Shown here piece after piece: positions 41,864 to 51,166 of a stretch of 64,000 nucleotides of DNA (positions are counted from its first letter, which is position 1; every line of letters starts with the position of its first letter). Source of the DNA: Pollutimonas sp. M17 (lineage in GTDB: Bacteria > Pseudomonadota > Gammaproteobacteria > Burkholderiales > Burkholderiaceae_B). Under the pieces are notes generated by a model. The model did not search any database and had not been told where the DNA came from. It was given only the letters and a program-made list of their open reading frames with translations. The position numbers and the translations under genes are program-made. Where the stretch lies: NCBI RefSeq assembly GCF_025836975.1, contig NZ_CP107548.1, forward strand, positions 310,001-374,000, given 5' to 3'.

Positions 41864-42772
41864 ATGCGCACCCTCCGAAGCTCCGCAAGAATTGCCATCG
41901 TCATGCTGATGGCGAGTATGGCCGTCGGATGCAAGCTGGATGGCGGTGCAAGCGGCGCCGGAGCTGCGGCGGGGCGCATGGCGGGCGCCGCTGACGCGGT
42001 GGAGCTGGTTTCCGTCCCGGCCGGCGAACTCAGCTACCACCCTTCGGGCGAATACCTCAAGGGCGGTTATCCGGTTACACCACCGCAAGCGGTGGTCCGC
42101 TTCGACAGCGGCGTGGCCATGATGAAGCGGCAGGTCAGTCAGGCGGAGTACGCGGCCTGCGTGGCCGCGGGGGCCTGCAAGAAGCTGGATGGGGTGCAGC
42201 GCGACGCGGCCGATCCCGGGCTTCCGGTGGTGGGCGTAAGCTGGCACGATGCCACGGCGTATGCGGCCTGGCTGTCGAAGAGGACGGGGGGCCATTACCG
42301 CCTGCCGACCTATGCGGAATGGGTCTATGCGGCAGGTCCCGCCTACAAGGAAGATGTCATACTGGATGCCTCCGACCCTTCCGATCCGGCGCAGCGCTGG
42401 CTGGCGGAGTACGCACTGGAGACCCAGCGCAAAGTATCGGTGGATGCATCGCTGCGGCCCTTCGGCGGGTTCGGCGAGAATCCGGCGGGCCTGCAGGACA
42501 TGGCGGGCAATGTGTGGGACTGGACCGACACCTGCCATACGCGGCGGCATCTGGATGCGTCGGAAGGCGCCGTGACCACGACGGGCGAGAATTGCGGGAT
42601 ACGCGTGGTGGCGGGGCCGCATCGCAGCTACATCACCGATTTCATACGCGATCCCAAGGGCGGCGCCTGCTCTGTCGGCGTGCCGCCCAGCAACCTGGGC
42701 TTCCGGCTGGTGCGCGACGATGCCGCGGCCGGCGCGGCGCGGCCACTGCGCGAAGAACTGGGCATCCATTGA
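41864..42772 (+). CDS. nirV: NirV: formylglycine-generating-enzyme-like protein of the nitrite reductase locus
   Basis: A 302-residue exported protein with an FGE/SUMF1 fold: SQAEYAACVAAGACKK, then GVSWHDATAYAAWLSKRTGG and HYRLPTYAEWVYAA, and the closing GLQDMAGNVWDWTDTC and LGFRLVRD. The N-terminus (IVMLMASMAVGC) ends in a lipobox-like cysteine at 23, so it may be a lipoprotein or a periplasmic protein. NirV is repeatedly found beside nirK in denitrifiers; its role is unsettled, perhaps in maturation. The promoter shared in design with nirK supports this name over a general FGE homologue. Confidence 0.85.
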   Translation: MRTLRSSARIAIVMLMASMAVGCKLDGGASGAGAAAGRMAGAADAVELVSVPAGELSYHPSGEYLKGGYPVTPPQAVVRFDSGVAMMKRQVSQAEYAACVAAGACKKLDGVQRDAADPGLPVVGVSWHDATAYAAWLSKRTGGHYRLPTYAEWVYAAGPAYKEDVILDASDPSDPAQRWLAEYALETQRKVSVDASLRPFGGFGENPAGLQDMAGNVWDWTDTCHTRRHLDASEGAVTTTGENCGIRVVAGPHRSYITDFIRDPKGGACSVGVPPSNLGFRLVRDDAAAGAARPLREELGIH

Positions 42773-42810
42773 TTTCCGCAGGGCTTTTCCGGCATGGACG
42801 GGCCGGGATT

Positions 42811-42828
42811 GCTCCGCAGTAGCGGAGC
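42811..42828. terminator. Short hairpin between nirV and the regulator
   Basis: GCTCCGC (42811-42817) and GCGGAGC (42822-42828) pair around AGTA. No T run follows. It lies in the 157-bp space between two converging genes and may help end transcription from either side. Confidence 0.35.
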
Positions 42829-42929
42829 AGGCAGATGCCAGGCAAGGGCAAAGGCCAGGCAAGACCTGGGTCCGTCACGGTGAGCCTGATCGGATGGAGC
42901 CCGGCGAATTCAGCCGGACCTGACTGAAT

Positions 42930-43670
42930 CTAGCCGACGCCGCGTGTGGCGGCGGACTGTCCGGCCGGGGTTTGCGCGGGGCCTTCGGCAAGGCGGATCA
43001 GTTCGTCCATAGCGCACACCACGATGCGCTTGCGTCCGCTGTTCACCAGGCCGCGCTCTTTCCAGGCGCTCAGAAGCCGGCTGACGGTATGCAGCGTGGT
43101 TCCCGTCATTTCGGCGATGTCCTGGCGGGTGATGGGGAAGTTGATCTGTATGCCTTCGGGCGTTTCCTCGCCCGACTGGTCGACCAGCCGCAGGATGGCA
43201 CGCGCGACGCGCTGCTCGACCTCCTCGGTGGACAGCTCGCGTATGCGCGAATGGGCGTCTTGCAGACGCTGTCCGACCGTCTGCAGGGCGTTGGAGGCGA
43301 AATGGGGGTTGCCGGAGACGAACTGGTCCCATTCGGACGAAGGCCAGGCCAGGGCGATGCTTTCCTGGACGGCGATGGTCGATGCGGGATAGTGGCTGCG
43401 CCGCATGGCCCGGGCGATGCCGAAGACGTCGCCCGGATTGACGTAGCGCACGACGATCTGTTCGCCTTCGGGGGTGATCTGCACCACTTTCAGGTGGCCG
43501 TGCAGCAGCACGAAAAAGCGCGTGGCTTCTTCGCCCTGGTGGAAGGCGGCCTCGCCTTCGGCCAGGCGACAGACTTGCGCGTGTTGCAGGGCCGCATCCA
43601 GGGCGTCGTCGGGCAGTGCCCTGAAAAGATCAAGATTCTTGATCAGCGACCGGCTAAGCTGTGATGGCAT
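42930..43670 (-). CDS. nnrR: Crp/Fnr-family regulator of the NnrR/DNR type
   Basis: A 246-residue regulator with an N-terminal cyclic-nucleotide-binding fold (FFVLLHGHLKVVQITPEGEQ, then PGDVFGIARAM) and a C-terminal helix-turn-helix. It lacks the N-terminal cysteine cluster of oxygen-sensing Fnr. The recognition helix reads TTLHTVSRLLSAWKERG, with H where Fnr has E, consistent with recognition of TTGCG in place of TTGAT. It sits between nirV and nirK, divergent from nirK, and is the likely nitric-oxide-responsive activator of both promoters. The start at 43670 has AGGGAC upstream. A DNR-type heme sensor is the closest alternative. Confidence 0.83.
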   Translation of the reverse strand: MPSQLSRSLIKNLDLFRALPDDALDAALQHAQVCRLAEGEAAFHQGEEATRFFVLLHGHLKVVQITPEGEQIVVRYVNPGDVFGIARAMRRSHYPASTIAVQESIALAWPSSEWDQFVSGNPHFASNALQTVGQRLQDAHSRIRELSTEEVEQRVARAILRLVDQSGEETPEGIQINFPITRQDIAEMTGTTLHTVSRLLSAWKERGLVNSGRKRIVVCAMDELIRLAEGPAQTPAGQSAATRGVG

Positions 43671-43732
43671 GAGTTGTCCCTGCTGCTGGCAATCTTTTGA
43701 TTCTACCATCGGCCTGTTCCGGCCCCTTCGTT

Positions 43733-43745
43733 AAATCATTGATTT
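43733..43745. promoter_or_regulatory. Palindrome AAATCA-T-TGATTT in the nnrR-nirK intergenic region
   Basis: A perfect 6-bp inverted repeat around one base. It stands 63 bp before the regulator start. TTGAT half-sites are present, but the spacing is not that of a Crp/Fnr box, so another regulator or autoregulation is possible. Confidence 0.3.
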
Positions 43746-43823
43746 TTCGCATGTGTTTGACTTTCGACCGACTTCGGACGGCTGTTGTTTATAGGTGATA
43801 ACCCTGAGAACTTGCTTTGAAGT

Positions 43824-43865
43824 TTGCGCTGCAACAAAGAAGGAAACCCTCCCGGATCGTTCAAT
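43824..43865 (+). promoter_or_regulatory. nirK promoter: NnrR-type box TTGCG-CTGC-AACAA with -10-like TTCAAT
   Basis: The box is at 43824-43837 and TTCAAT at 43860-43865, exactly 36 bases from box start to -10 start as in the nirV promoter. The flanks also agree (TTTGCGCTGCAACAAAGA in both). The nirK ATG is 73 bases downstream of the box. Confidence 0.7.
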
Positions 43866-43910
43866 AGAGCTGTCGACATTCACGACATATTGATAAGAAG
43901 GGAGTTGCAA

Positions 43911-45377
43911 ATGAAAGCGTTCCGTCCAACCTTGTTAGCCGCCGTCATGACCGCCTTGATGGCCGGTGTTCCCGCCCTGGCTGATACGGCCGATAAGCTG
44001 GATCGCGTCAAGGTCGACCTGGTTGCGCCGCCCATGGTGCATGCGCACGAGCAGAAAGTCACATCGGGTCCCAAAGTCGTCGAGTTCACCATGACGATCG
44101 AGGAGAAGAAGATCGTGATCGACGACAAGGGCACCACCATGCAGGCCATGACGTTCAACGGCTCCATGCCGGGGCCCACCATGGTGGTGCATGAAGGCGA
44201 TTATGTCGAGATCACCTTGGTCAACCCGGCCACCAACGCCATGCCGCACAATGTCGACTTCCACGCTGCCACGGGCGCGCTGGGCGGGGCCAAGCTGACG
44301 GATGTGAATCCCGGCGAACAGGCCACCCTGCGCTTCAAGGCCGACCGCAGCGGGGTGTTCGTGTATCACTGCGCTCCGGAAGGCATGGTGCCCTGGCACG
44401 TGGTGTCGGGCATGAGCGGAACCCTGATGGTCCTGCCGCGCGAAGGCCTGAAGGATCCCGAGGGCAAGCCGCTGCACTACGACAAGGCCTACACCATAGG
44501 CGAGTTCGACCTGTACATACCGAAGGACGAAAACGGCAAGTACAAGGATTACAAGAGCCTGGCCGACAGCTATGCCGATACGGTGCAAGTCATGCGCACG
44601 CTGACGCCCACGCATGTGGTGTTCAACGGCAAGGTCGGCGCGCTGACCGGCGAAGGCGCTCTGAAAGCCAAGGTGGGCGAGACCGTGCTGATGATCCACT
44701 CGCAGGCCAACCGCGACACGCGTCCGCACCTGATCGGCGGGCACGGCGACTGGGTCTGGGAAACGGGCAAGTTCGCCAACGCGCCTGAAAAGAACCTGGA
44801 GACCTGGTTCATACGCGGCGGCTCGGCGGGGGCGGCGCTGTATACCTTCAAGCAGCCCGGCGTGTATGCCTACGTGAACCACAATCTGATCGAGGCATTC
44901 GAGCTGGGCGCCGCGGGGCACTTCGTGGTCGAAGGCAAGTGGAACGACGACCTGATGAAGCAGATCAAGGCGCCGGGCCCCATCACCAAGGAGAACGCCG
45001 CCATGCTGGACGCGCGGGCGAAGAAGCTGGCCGCCGCCGCACCCGCGGCATCGGCCAAGGCCCCGGCGGGCAAGCAAGCTGCTCCAGCCGCCGCGCCGGC
45101 CGCCAAGCCGGTCGCCGTCGCGGGCAAGGCCACGTCGCACCCGGCCGGCGAGAAGCTGTACAAGTCGGCCTGCATAGCCTGCCATAGCACCGGCGTGGCC
45201 AATGCCCCCAAGCTGGGCGACAAGGCCGCGTGGAGTCCGCTGATCGCCCGGGGCATGGACTCGCTGATGGAAGTGGCGCTCAAAGGGAAAGGCGCCATGC
45301 CGCCCCGGGGCGCATCGTCGGCCGATGACGCCACCTTGCGGGCCGCGGTTGAATACATGATCGGCTCGGTGCAATAA
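43911..45377 (+). CDS. nirK: Copper-containing nitrite reductase with fused C-terminal cytochrome c domain
   Basis: A 488-residue periplasmic enzyme reducing nitrite to nitric oxide. A signal peptide ends near ALADTAD. Type 1 copper ligands are H113, C154, H163 and M168; type 2 ligands are H118, H153 and H324; catalytic D116 and H273 match the Achromobacter enzyme at a constant offset of 18. After an alanine- and proline-rich linker (about 373-405), residues 408-488 form a class I cytochrome c with CIACH (421-425) and axial M463 in GAMPPRG. Such heme-tethered NirK is known from Ralstonia pickettii. It has GGGAG before the ATG, its own promoter box and a strong terminator. Confidence 0.96.
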   Translation: MKAFRPTLLAAVMTALMAGVPALADTADKLDRVKVDLVAPPMVHAHEQKVTSGPKVVEFTMTIEEKKIVIDDKGTTMQAMTFNGSMPGPTMVVHEGDYVEITLVNPATNAMPHNVDFHAATGALGGAKLTDVNPGEQATLRFKADRSGVFVYHCAPEGMVPWHVVSGMSGTLMVLPREGLKDPEGKPLHYDKAYTIGEFDLYIPKDENGKYKDYKSLADSYADTVQVMRTLTPTHVVFNGKVGALTGEGALKAKVGETVLMIHSQANRDTRPHLIGGHGDWVWETGKFANAPEKNLETWFIRGGSAGAALYTFKQPGVYAYVNHNLIEAFELGAAGHFVVEGKWNDDLMKQIKAPGPITKENAAMLDARAKKLAAAAPAASAKAPAGKQAAPAAAPAAKPVAVAGKATSHPAGEKLYKSACIACHSTGVANAPKLGDKAAWSPLIARGMDSLMEVALKGKGAMPPRGASSADDATLRAAVEYMIGSVQ

Positions 45378-45436
45378 AGCATTACGTTTCATGGGGAAAA
45401 TACCGATCATTTAACAACGCCCCGGTGGCTACACTC

Positions 45437-45466
45437 GCTCCATGTCTTTGGCATGGAGCTTTTTTT
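45437..45466 (+). terminator. Rho-independent terminator of nirK
   Basis: GCTCCATG (45437-45444) pairs with CATGGAGC (45452-45459) around a seven-base loop and is followed by seven T. It separates nirK from the peptide-transporter operon. Confidence 0.9.
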
Positions 45467-45532
45467 CGTTCTTCTGCAGTGTTATTGCCTCACCCGCATC
45501 TAACTGATTCATATAAAAAGGGCAGCATAACC

Positions 45533-47116
45533 ATGAAGTCTCTACGCAAAACCATACTGTTGTCGGCCCTGGCCGCAAGTTTCTTTACCGCGGCCGGCCT
45601 GGCGCAGGCGCGCGATCTGACCATAGCGCTGCGTTCGGAACCCAGTTCCATGGACCCGCAGTTCCATTCGCTGACGCCCAACACGCAGTTGTCCGAAACG
45701 CTGTTCGACCCGCTGGTGCGCACCGACGGCAACGCCAAGCCGGTTCCGTCGCTGGCCGAATCCTGGACGGCCGACGGTGATGTGTGGACCTTCAAGCTGC
45801 GGCCCAACGTCAAGTTTGCCGACGGCTCGCCTTTTACCGCCGAAGACGTCCTGTTCACCTATGCGCGCGTGCCCAAGGTGCCCAACAGCCCCTCGTCGTA
45901 TTCGCTGTATCTGAGCACGATCGACAAGGTCGAAGCTCCCGATCCCCTGACCGTGCGCATCACCACCAAGGGGCCTTCGCCGGTGCTGCTGGCCAATCTG
46001 TCCATGGTGCCCATCATGTCGCACAAGGCGGCGGCGGGGCCGGCGCCCGAAGGCAAGACCACGGTCGAGCTCAATCGGGGTGACGGCCTGGTGGGCACGG
46101 GACCCTACAAATTCGTGTCCTGGAAGCGCGGCGCCGAAATCGTCTTCGAGCGCAACGATCATTACTGGGGCGAGAAACCCGCCTGGGACAAGGTCATCTA
46201 CCGCCCCATCTCCAATTCGGCGGCCCGGGTCGCGGCCTTGCTGGCCGGCGACGTGGACATCATCGAAGACCCTCCCACCGACGACCTGCCACGGCTCAAA
46301 AAAGACAAGAACCTGCATATCCAGGAAACCCCGTCGGTGCGCGTCATCTACATCGCGCTGAACCAGGGCAATGATGTGCCGCCCGGCGTGTCGGGCACCG
46401 ACGGCAAGAACCCCCTGACCGACCAGCGCGTGCGCCATGCCCTGTCGCTGGCCATAGACCGCAAGGCCATCGTCGAGCGCATCATGGACGGCGTGGGCCT
46501 GCCGGCCGCCAACCTGCTGGCTTATCCGGCTTTCGGCACCTCTGAAAAGCATTCCAAGGTCGAGCCGGCCGATCCCGAGGAGGCCAAGAAGCTGCTGGCC
46601 GAGGCGGGCTACCCGAACGGATTCCAGATGTCGCTGGGGTCTCCCGCGGGCCGCTACACCAACGACCAGCGCATCGCGCAGGCGGTGGCGTCCATGTGGG
46701 CCCGAATCGGCGTGAAAGCCGATGTGCAGACCATGGCGCCGCCGGTCTTCTTCAAGCAGCGCAATGCCTTTGCGTTCAGCAGCTATCTGGCGGGCTGGGC
46801 GGCCAGCTCGGGCGAGATGCTCAACCCGCTGACCTCGCTGGTGGTCACCAAGGATCCGAAGCTGGGCCTGGGCACGACCAACTGGAGCAAATATTCCAAT
46901 CCGGAAATGGACAAGCTGGTGATGGAGGCCTCCAAGACCCTGGACGACGACAAGCGCGCCGAGCTTCTTCAGAAGGCCAGCGGCATGGCCATGGACGACT
47001 ATGGCATTTTGCCCTTGCAGTTCGAGCTGTCGGTGTGGGCCATGAAGAAGGACATCCGCTACGGAGGCCGTGCCGACCAGATGACACTGGCCCAGTACAT
47101 GACGCTGGCCAAGTAG
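45533..47116 (+). CDS. ABC transporter substrate-binding protein, family 5 (dipeptide/oligopeptide type)
   Basis: A 527-residue periplasmic protein. The signal peptide ends AGLAQARD, and the mature start is LTIALRSEPSSMDPQFHS. Family 5 marks include VPSLAESWTADGDVWTFKLR, then PNVKFADGSPFTAEDV and DQRVRHALSLAIDRKAIVE. It is the first gene of a six-gene operon with two permeases, two ATPases and an amidohydrolase. The ligand is probably a peptide or N-acyl amino acid, judged by the enzymes nearby. Confidence 0.94.
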   Translation: MKSLRKTILLSALAASFFTAAGLAQARDLTIALRSEPSSMDPQFHSLTPNTQLSETLFDPLVRTDGNAKPVPSLAESWTADGDVWTFKLRPNVKFADGSPFTAEDVLFTYARVPKVPNSPSSYSLYLSTIDKVEAPDPLTVRITTKGPSPVLLANLSMVPIMSHKAAAGPAPEGKTTVELNRGDGLVGTGPYKFVSWKRGAEIVFERNDHYWGEKPAWDKVIYRPISNSAARVAALLAGDVDIIEDPPTDDLPRLKKDKNLHIQETPSVRVIYIALNQGNDVPPGVSGTDGKNPLTDQRVRHALSLAIDRKAIVERIMDGVGLPAANLLAYPAFGTSEKHSKVEPADPEEAKKLLAEAGYPNGFQMSLGSPAGRYTNDQRIAQAVASMWARIGVKADVQTMAPPVFFKQRNAFAFSSYLAGWAASSGEMLNPLTSLVVTKDPKLGLGTTNWSKYSNPEMDKLVMEASKTLDDDKRAELLQKASGMAMDDYGILPLQFELSVWAMKKDIRYGGRADQMTLAQYMTLAK

Positions 47117-47131
47117 CGCAGGGCGGGTTCA

Positions 47132-48106
47132 GTGCTATCGGCTATTGTCCGCCGCTTACTGCAAACGCTGCTCGTGGTGCTGGTCATGTCGGCACTGGTG
47201 TTCGCCGGCCTGTATCTGGTCGGCGACCCGGTGCTGATGCTGGCCAGCCCCGAGGCCACCGATGCCGAGCGCGAGCTGATACGCCAATCGCTGGGTCTGG
47301 ACCTGCCGTTGTGGCATCAGTACTTCATCTTCCTCGGCAAGGCCGTGCACCTGGATTTCGGCAGCAGCTTTCTGACCGGCGAGTCGGCGATGCGGCTCAT
47401 CCTGGAGCGCATGCCGGCCACGCTGGAACTGGCGACGCTGGCCATCTTCCTGTCGCTGGCCATAGGCGTGCCTCTGGGCGTCTATGCGGGCCTGCGGCCC
47501 AATAGCCTTGCAGCGCGCGGCATCATGACGGGCTCGGTCCTGGGTTTTTCGCTGCCCAACTTCTGGGTGGGCCTGATGCTGATCATGCTGTTCGCGGTCA
47601 TGCTGGGCTGGCTGCCGGCCGGAGGACGCGGTCCGGTGGAATCCTACGGCCCCTTGCAGTTGAGCGTATTCAACTGGGAGGGACTTAAAAGCCTGCTTCT
47701 GCCGGCCTGTACCATCGCCACGGCCAAATGCGCGCTGATCATCCGGGTGACACGGGCCGCCACGCGCGAGTGCCTGCCGCAGGACTACATCAAGTTCGCA
47801 CGCGCCAAAGGGCTGCGCGAGAAGCGTGTGCTGGGCATACACCTGCTCAAGAACATCCTGATTCCCATCGTGACCATAGGCGGCCTGGAGTACGGCCAGG
47901 TCTTCGCCTTTGCCGTGGTGACCGAAACCGTATTCTCATGGCCCGGCATGGGCAAGCTGCTGATCGACTCCATCATTACCCTGGATAGGCCCGTGGTGGT
48001 GGCCTACCTGATGTTGACGGTGGTGTTCCTGGCCACCTTGAACCTGCTGGTCGATATCGCCTACACCATACTGGATCCGCGCGTGCGGCTGGAGACGTCC
48101 TCATGA
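47132..48106 (+). CDS. ABC transporter permease, DppB-like
   Basis: A 324-residue inner-membrane protein with six helices: VRRLLQTLLVVLVMSALVFA at the start, and the cytoplasmic coupling loop DYIKFARAKGLREKRVLGIH near residue 220. It starts with GTG 15 bp after the binding-protein stop. It pairs with the DppC-like gene, whose start overlaps its stop. Confidence 0.94.
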   Translation: MLSAIVRRLLQTLLVVLVMSALVFAGLYLVGDPVLMLASPEATDAERELIRQSLGLDLPLWHQYFIFLGKAVHLDFGSSFLTGESAMRLILERMPATLELATLAIFLSLAIGVPLGVYAGLRPNSLAARGIMTGSVLGFSLPNFWVGLMLIMLFAVMLGWLPAGGRGPVESYGPLQLSVFNWEGLKSLLLPACTIATAKCALIIRVTRAATRECLPQDYIKFARAKGLREKRVLGIHLLKNILIPIVTIGGLEYGQVFAFAVVTETVFSWPGMGKLLIDSIITLDRPVVVAYLMLTVVFLATLNLLVDIAYTILDPRVRLETSS

Positions 48107-49056
48107 AAGGGCTGAGCACCGATCCCATCGTGCCGGCGGACGATACGCCGGTCGGGCAGGCATCGGGCGTGGTGCCGGCCCATGAAAGCCTGTGGCGGGT
48201 GTTCATTGCGCAGTTCGTGTCGAGCAAGCTGGCGGTGTTCGGACTGATCCTGCTGCTGGCCTGCCTGGGCCTGGCCGTGTTTGCGCCCTGGATCGCCCCG
48301 CAGAACCCGTTCGACATCGGCACGCTGGACATCATGGATTCGAAGATGCCGCCGGGCAGCGCCAATATGGACGGCACCATCACGTACTGGCTGGGCACCG
48401 ACGGGCAGGCGCGCGACATTTTCTCGGCCATTCTGTATGGGCTGCGCATCAGCCTGTTCGTGGGTTTCGTCTCGGTGTCGGTGGCTTTCCTGATCGGGGC
48501 GGCTGTCGGCCTTGTGTCGGCCTATTTCGGCGGACGCATCGACGCCTTGCTGATGCGCATCGTCGATATCCAGCTGTCCTTCCCTTCGATACTGGTGGCG
48601 CTGATCCTGCTGGCGGTGCTGGGCAAGGGCGTCGACAAGGTCATTTACGCGCTGATCGCCGTGCAGTGGGCGTATTTCGCACGGGCGGCCCGGGGGGCGG
48701 CCATCGTCGAGCGCAATCGCGAATACGTCGAGGCGGCCCGCTGCATGTCGCTGTCGTGGCACCGCATACTGTGGCGCCACGTCTTCCCCAACTGCATACC
48801 GCCGCTGATGGTCATCGCCACCATCGACCTGGCCCACGCCATCGCGCTGGAGGCCACCCTGTCCTTCCTGGGCGTGGGCGTGCCGGTCACCGAACCCTCG
48901 CTGGGCATGCTGATATCCAACGGATTCGAGTTCCTGCTGTCCGGGAACTACTGGATATCGTTTTTTCCGGGAATCGCGCTGGCGCTGGTCGTGATCGCCA
49001 TCAACCTGGTGGGCGACCATCTGCGCGACATCCTGAATCCGCGCAACGAGATCTAG
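48103..49056 (+). CDS. ABC transporter permease, DppC-like
   Basis: A 317-residue permease with the N-terminal extension of DppC/OppC proteins and the signature LGTDGQARDIFSAILYGLRI. The coupling segment EYVEAARCMSLSWHRILWRH and ALEATLSFLGVGVPVTEPS are typical. It forms the channel with the DppB-like protein. Start overlap is four bases (ATGA). Confidence 0.94.
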   Translation: MKGLSTDPIVPADDTPVGQASGVVPAHESLWRVFIAQFVSSKLAVFGLILLLACLGLAVFAPWIAPQNPFDIGTLDIMDSKMPPGSANMDGTITYWLGTDGQARDIFSAILYGLRISLFVGFVSVSVAFLIGAAVGLVSAYFGGRIDALLMRIVDIQLSFPSILVALILLAVLGKGVDKVIYALIAVQWAYFARAARGAAIVERNREYVEAARCMSLSWHRILWRHVFPNCIPPLMVIATIDLAHAIALEATLSFLGVGVPVTEPSLGMLISNGFEFLLSGNYWISFFPGIALALVVIAINLVGDHLRDILNPRNEI

Positions 49057-49067
49057 GGCCGGCGACC

Positions 49068-50117
49068 ATGAGCGAATATACCGCCGCCCCTATCCACAGC
49101 GATGCCGCAAGCGCCGTCGCCTCCACCGGGACAGCCGGCGCTTCCCCCGGTCCGCTGCTGCTGGATGTGCAGGACCTTAGAACCTGGTTCCACACGCGCG
49201 ACGGCGTGGTCAAGGCCGTGGACGGCGTATCCCTGCAGCTGCGCCCCGGCGAAATCCTGGGCCTGGTGGGGGAATCGGGTTCCGGCAAAAGCATCACCGG
49301 CTTTTCACTGATGAACCTGGTCGAGCATCCGGGGCGGATACAGGCCGGCCGCATGTGGTTCAACGGCCGCAACCTGCTGGACCTGACGGCCGAGGAATAC
49401 CGCCAGCTTCGCGGCCGCGACATGGCGATGATCTTCCAGGATCCGATGATGACCCTGAATCCGGTCTTGCGCGTGGATACGCAGATGATCGAGGCCATCC
49501 GGGCGCATGAGCGGGTATCGCACAAGGCTGCGCGCGACCGCGCCATACAGGTGCTGGGCATGGTGGGCATTCCGTCGCCGCAAGAACGATTGCGGGTGTA
49601 TCCGCATCACCTTTCCGGGGGGATGCGCCAGCGCATCGCCATTGCGATCGCCTTGCTGAATTCGCCCCGGCTGATCATCGCCGACGAGCCTACCACGGCG
49701 CTGGACGTCACCATACAGGGCCAGATCCTGTACGAGGTGCAGAAGCTGTGCCGCGAAATGGGCACCGCGCTGATCTGGATCACGCACGATCTGGCCATCG
49801 TTTCGGGCCTGGCCGATCGGCTGGCCGTCATGTATGCCGGGCGCATCGTCGAGACCGGATCCACGCAGGACATTGTCCGAGCCGCGCAGCATCCGTACAC
49901 GCATGGCCTGATCTCGTCGATCCCGTCGGTGAACACCCGGGGCCAGGAGCTCTTCCAGATACCGGGCTCCACGCCGTCCTTGCTGAACCTGCCGGCGGGC
50001 TGTCCGTTCCGTTCGCGCTGCTACCGCGCCACCGGGCAATGCGCGAACGATCCCGTTCCAGAGGAAGTGGCCCCCGGGCAGTGGGCAAGCTGTTGGCACA
50101 AAGGAGTTCGGGCATGA
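49068..50117 (+). CDS. Peptide ABC transporter ATPase, DppD-like
   Basis: A 349-residue ATPase. Walker A is GESGSGKSI, the signature [12 protein letters not shown], Walker [15 protein letters not shown], and the C-terminal oligopeptide-transporter domain ([14 protein letters not shown]) has the cysteines that can bind an Fe-S cluster. The first 25 residues are an unusual low-complexity leader rich in alanine, serine and threonine. The stop overlaps the next start. Confidence 0.94.
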   Translation: MSEYTAAPIHSDAASAVASTGTAGASPGPLLLDVQDLRTWFHTRDGVVKAVDGVSLQLRPGEILGLVGESGSGKSITGFSLMNLVEHPGRIQAGRMWFNGRNLLDLTAEEYRQLRGRDMAMIFQDPMMTLNPVLRVDTQMIEAIRAHERVSHKAARDRAIQVLGMVGIPSPQERLRVYPHHLSGGMRQRIAIAIALLNSPRLIIADEPTTALDVTIQGQILYEVQKLCREMGTALIWITHDLAIVSGLADRLAVMYAGRIVETGSTQDIVRAAQHPYTHGLISSIPSVNTRGQELFQIPGSTPSLLNLPAGCPFRSRCYRATGQCANDPVPEEVAPGQWASCWHKGVRA

Positions 50118-51166
50118 GCGGCTCCGACGTCATCCTGTCTCTTCGCGATGTGCGACGCGAGTATGCGCAGCCGGCCGACATGGTCGAGCGGCTGGGCCGG
50201 CTGTTCAAAGGCGGCGGCAAGCCGAGGTCGGTGCAGGCGGTGGCGGGCGTCGACCTGGATGTCATGGCCGGCGAGGTGATCGGCATTGTGGGCGAGTCGG
50301 GCTGCGGGAAATCCACCCTGGGCCGCATGCTGACGGGCATCCTGCCGCCCAGCTCGGGAACCATCCGCTACCAGGGCCGCGACATCGGCCAGCTGGCGGG
50401 CGCGGCGCGGCGCGAGTACGAACTGGGCGTGCAGATGATTTTCCAGGACCCGTTTTCATCCTTGAATCCGCGCATGCGGGTGGTGGACATCATCGGCGAA
50501 GGGCCGGTGGTGCATGGCCTGACGAGCCGGGCCGGCAAGGAGGCCTATGTGGCGGGACTGATGCGCAAGGTGGGGCTGGACCCGGCCTACCGCTTCCGCT
50601 ATCCGCACCAATTCTCGGGCGGGCAGCGCCAGCGCATAGGCATCGCCCGGGCGTTGGCGCTGAAGCCGTCCGTCATCGTGTGCGACGAGGCCGTGGCGGC
50701 GCTGGATGTTTCCATACAGGCGCAGGTCCTGAACCTGTTCATGCAATTGCGCCGGGAATTCGCGCTGACGTATTTTTTCATCAGCCACAACCTGGGCGTG
50801 GTCAGCCATATTTCGGACCGGGTGGCCATCATGTATCTTGGGCGCATCGTGGAAATCGCCGATACCGATACGATTTTCAACCGGGCGCATCATCCTTACA
50901 CCCAGGCGCTGATCAAGGAACTGCCGTCGCTGCGCCCCGACAGGCGGCAATTCGACCCCATCAAGGGCGAACTTCCCTCGCCCCTGCATCCGCCCCCGGG
51001 CTGCGCCTTTCACCCTCGCTGCCCCCACGCGATGGAGCGATGCCGGGTGGAACGCCCCTTGCTGCGGCAGATCGGTGGCCAGGCCGGCCATGCCAGCGCC
51101 TGCCATTTGAACGATGCGCCCATCAACGTTGACCAGAACGCAGTCCTAGTCCAGGAGACGACATGA
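50114..51166 (+). CDS. Peptide ABC transporter ATPase, DppF-like
   Basis: A 350-residue ATPase with Walker [10 protein letters not shown], signature [12 protein letters not shown] and Walker [15 protein letters not shown], where the usual DEPT is DEAV, a common variant. The C-terminal domain has the [14 protein letters not shown] cysteine group. AAGGAG lies nine bases before the ATG. The stop overlaps the amidohydrolase start by four bases. Confidence 0.94.
   Translation: MSGSDVILSLRDVRREYAQPADMVERLGRLFKGGGKPRSVQAVAGVDLDVMAGEVIGIVGESGCGKSTLGRMLTGILPPSSGTIRYQGRDIGQLAGAARREYELGVQMIFQDPFSSLNPRMRVVDIIGEGPVVHGLTSRAGKEAYVAGLMRKVGLDPAYRFRYPHQFSGGQRQRIGIARALALKPSVIVCDEAVAALDVSIQAQVLNLFMQLRREFALTYFFISHNLGVVSHISDRVAIMYLGRIVEIADTDTIFNRAHHPYTQALIKELPSLRPDRRQFDPIKGELPSPLHPPPGCAFHPRCPHAMERCRVERPLLRQIGGQAGHASACHLNDAPINVDQNAVLVQETT

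Noticed and set aside
43733-43745. Fnr box in the nnrR-nirK intergenic region
   Set aside because: AAATCA-T-TGATTT has inverted TTGAT halves, but in the wrong order and spacing for TTGAT-N4-ATCAA.
50114-51166. Inactive ATPase because Walker B reads DEAV
   Set aside because: The second residue of the pair, the catalytic glutamate, is present, and DEAV is a normal variant in peptide-transporter ATPases.
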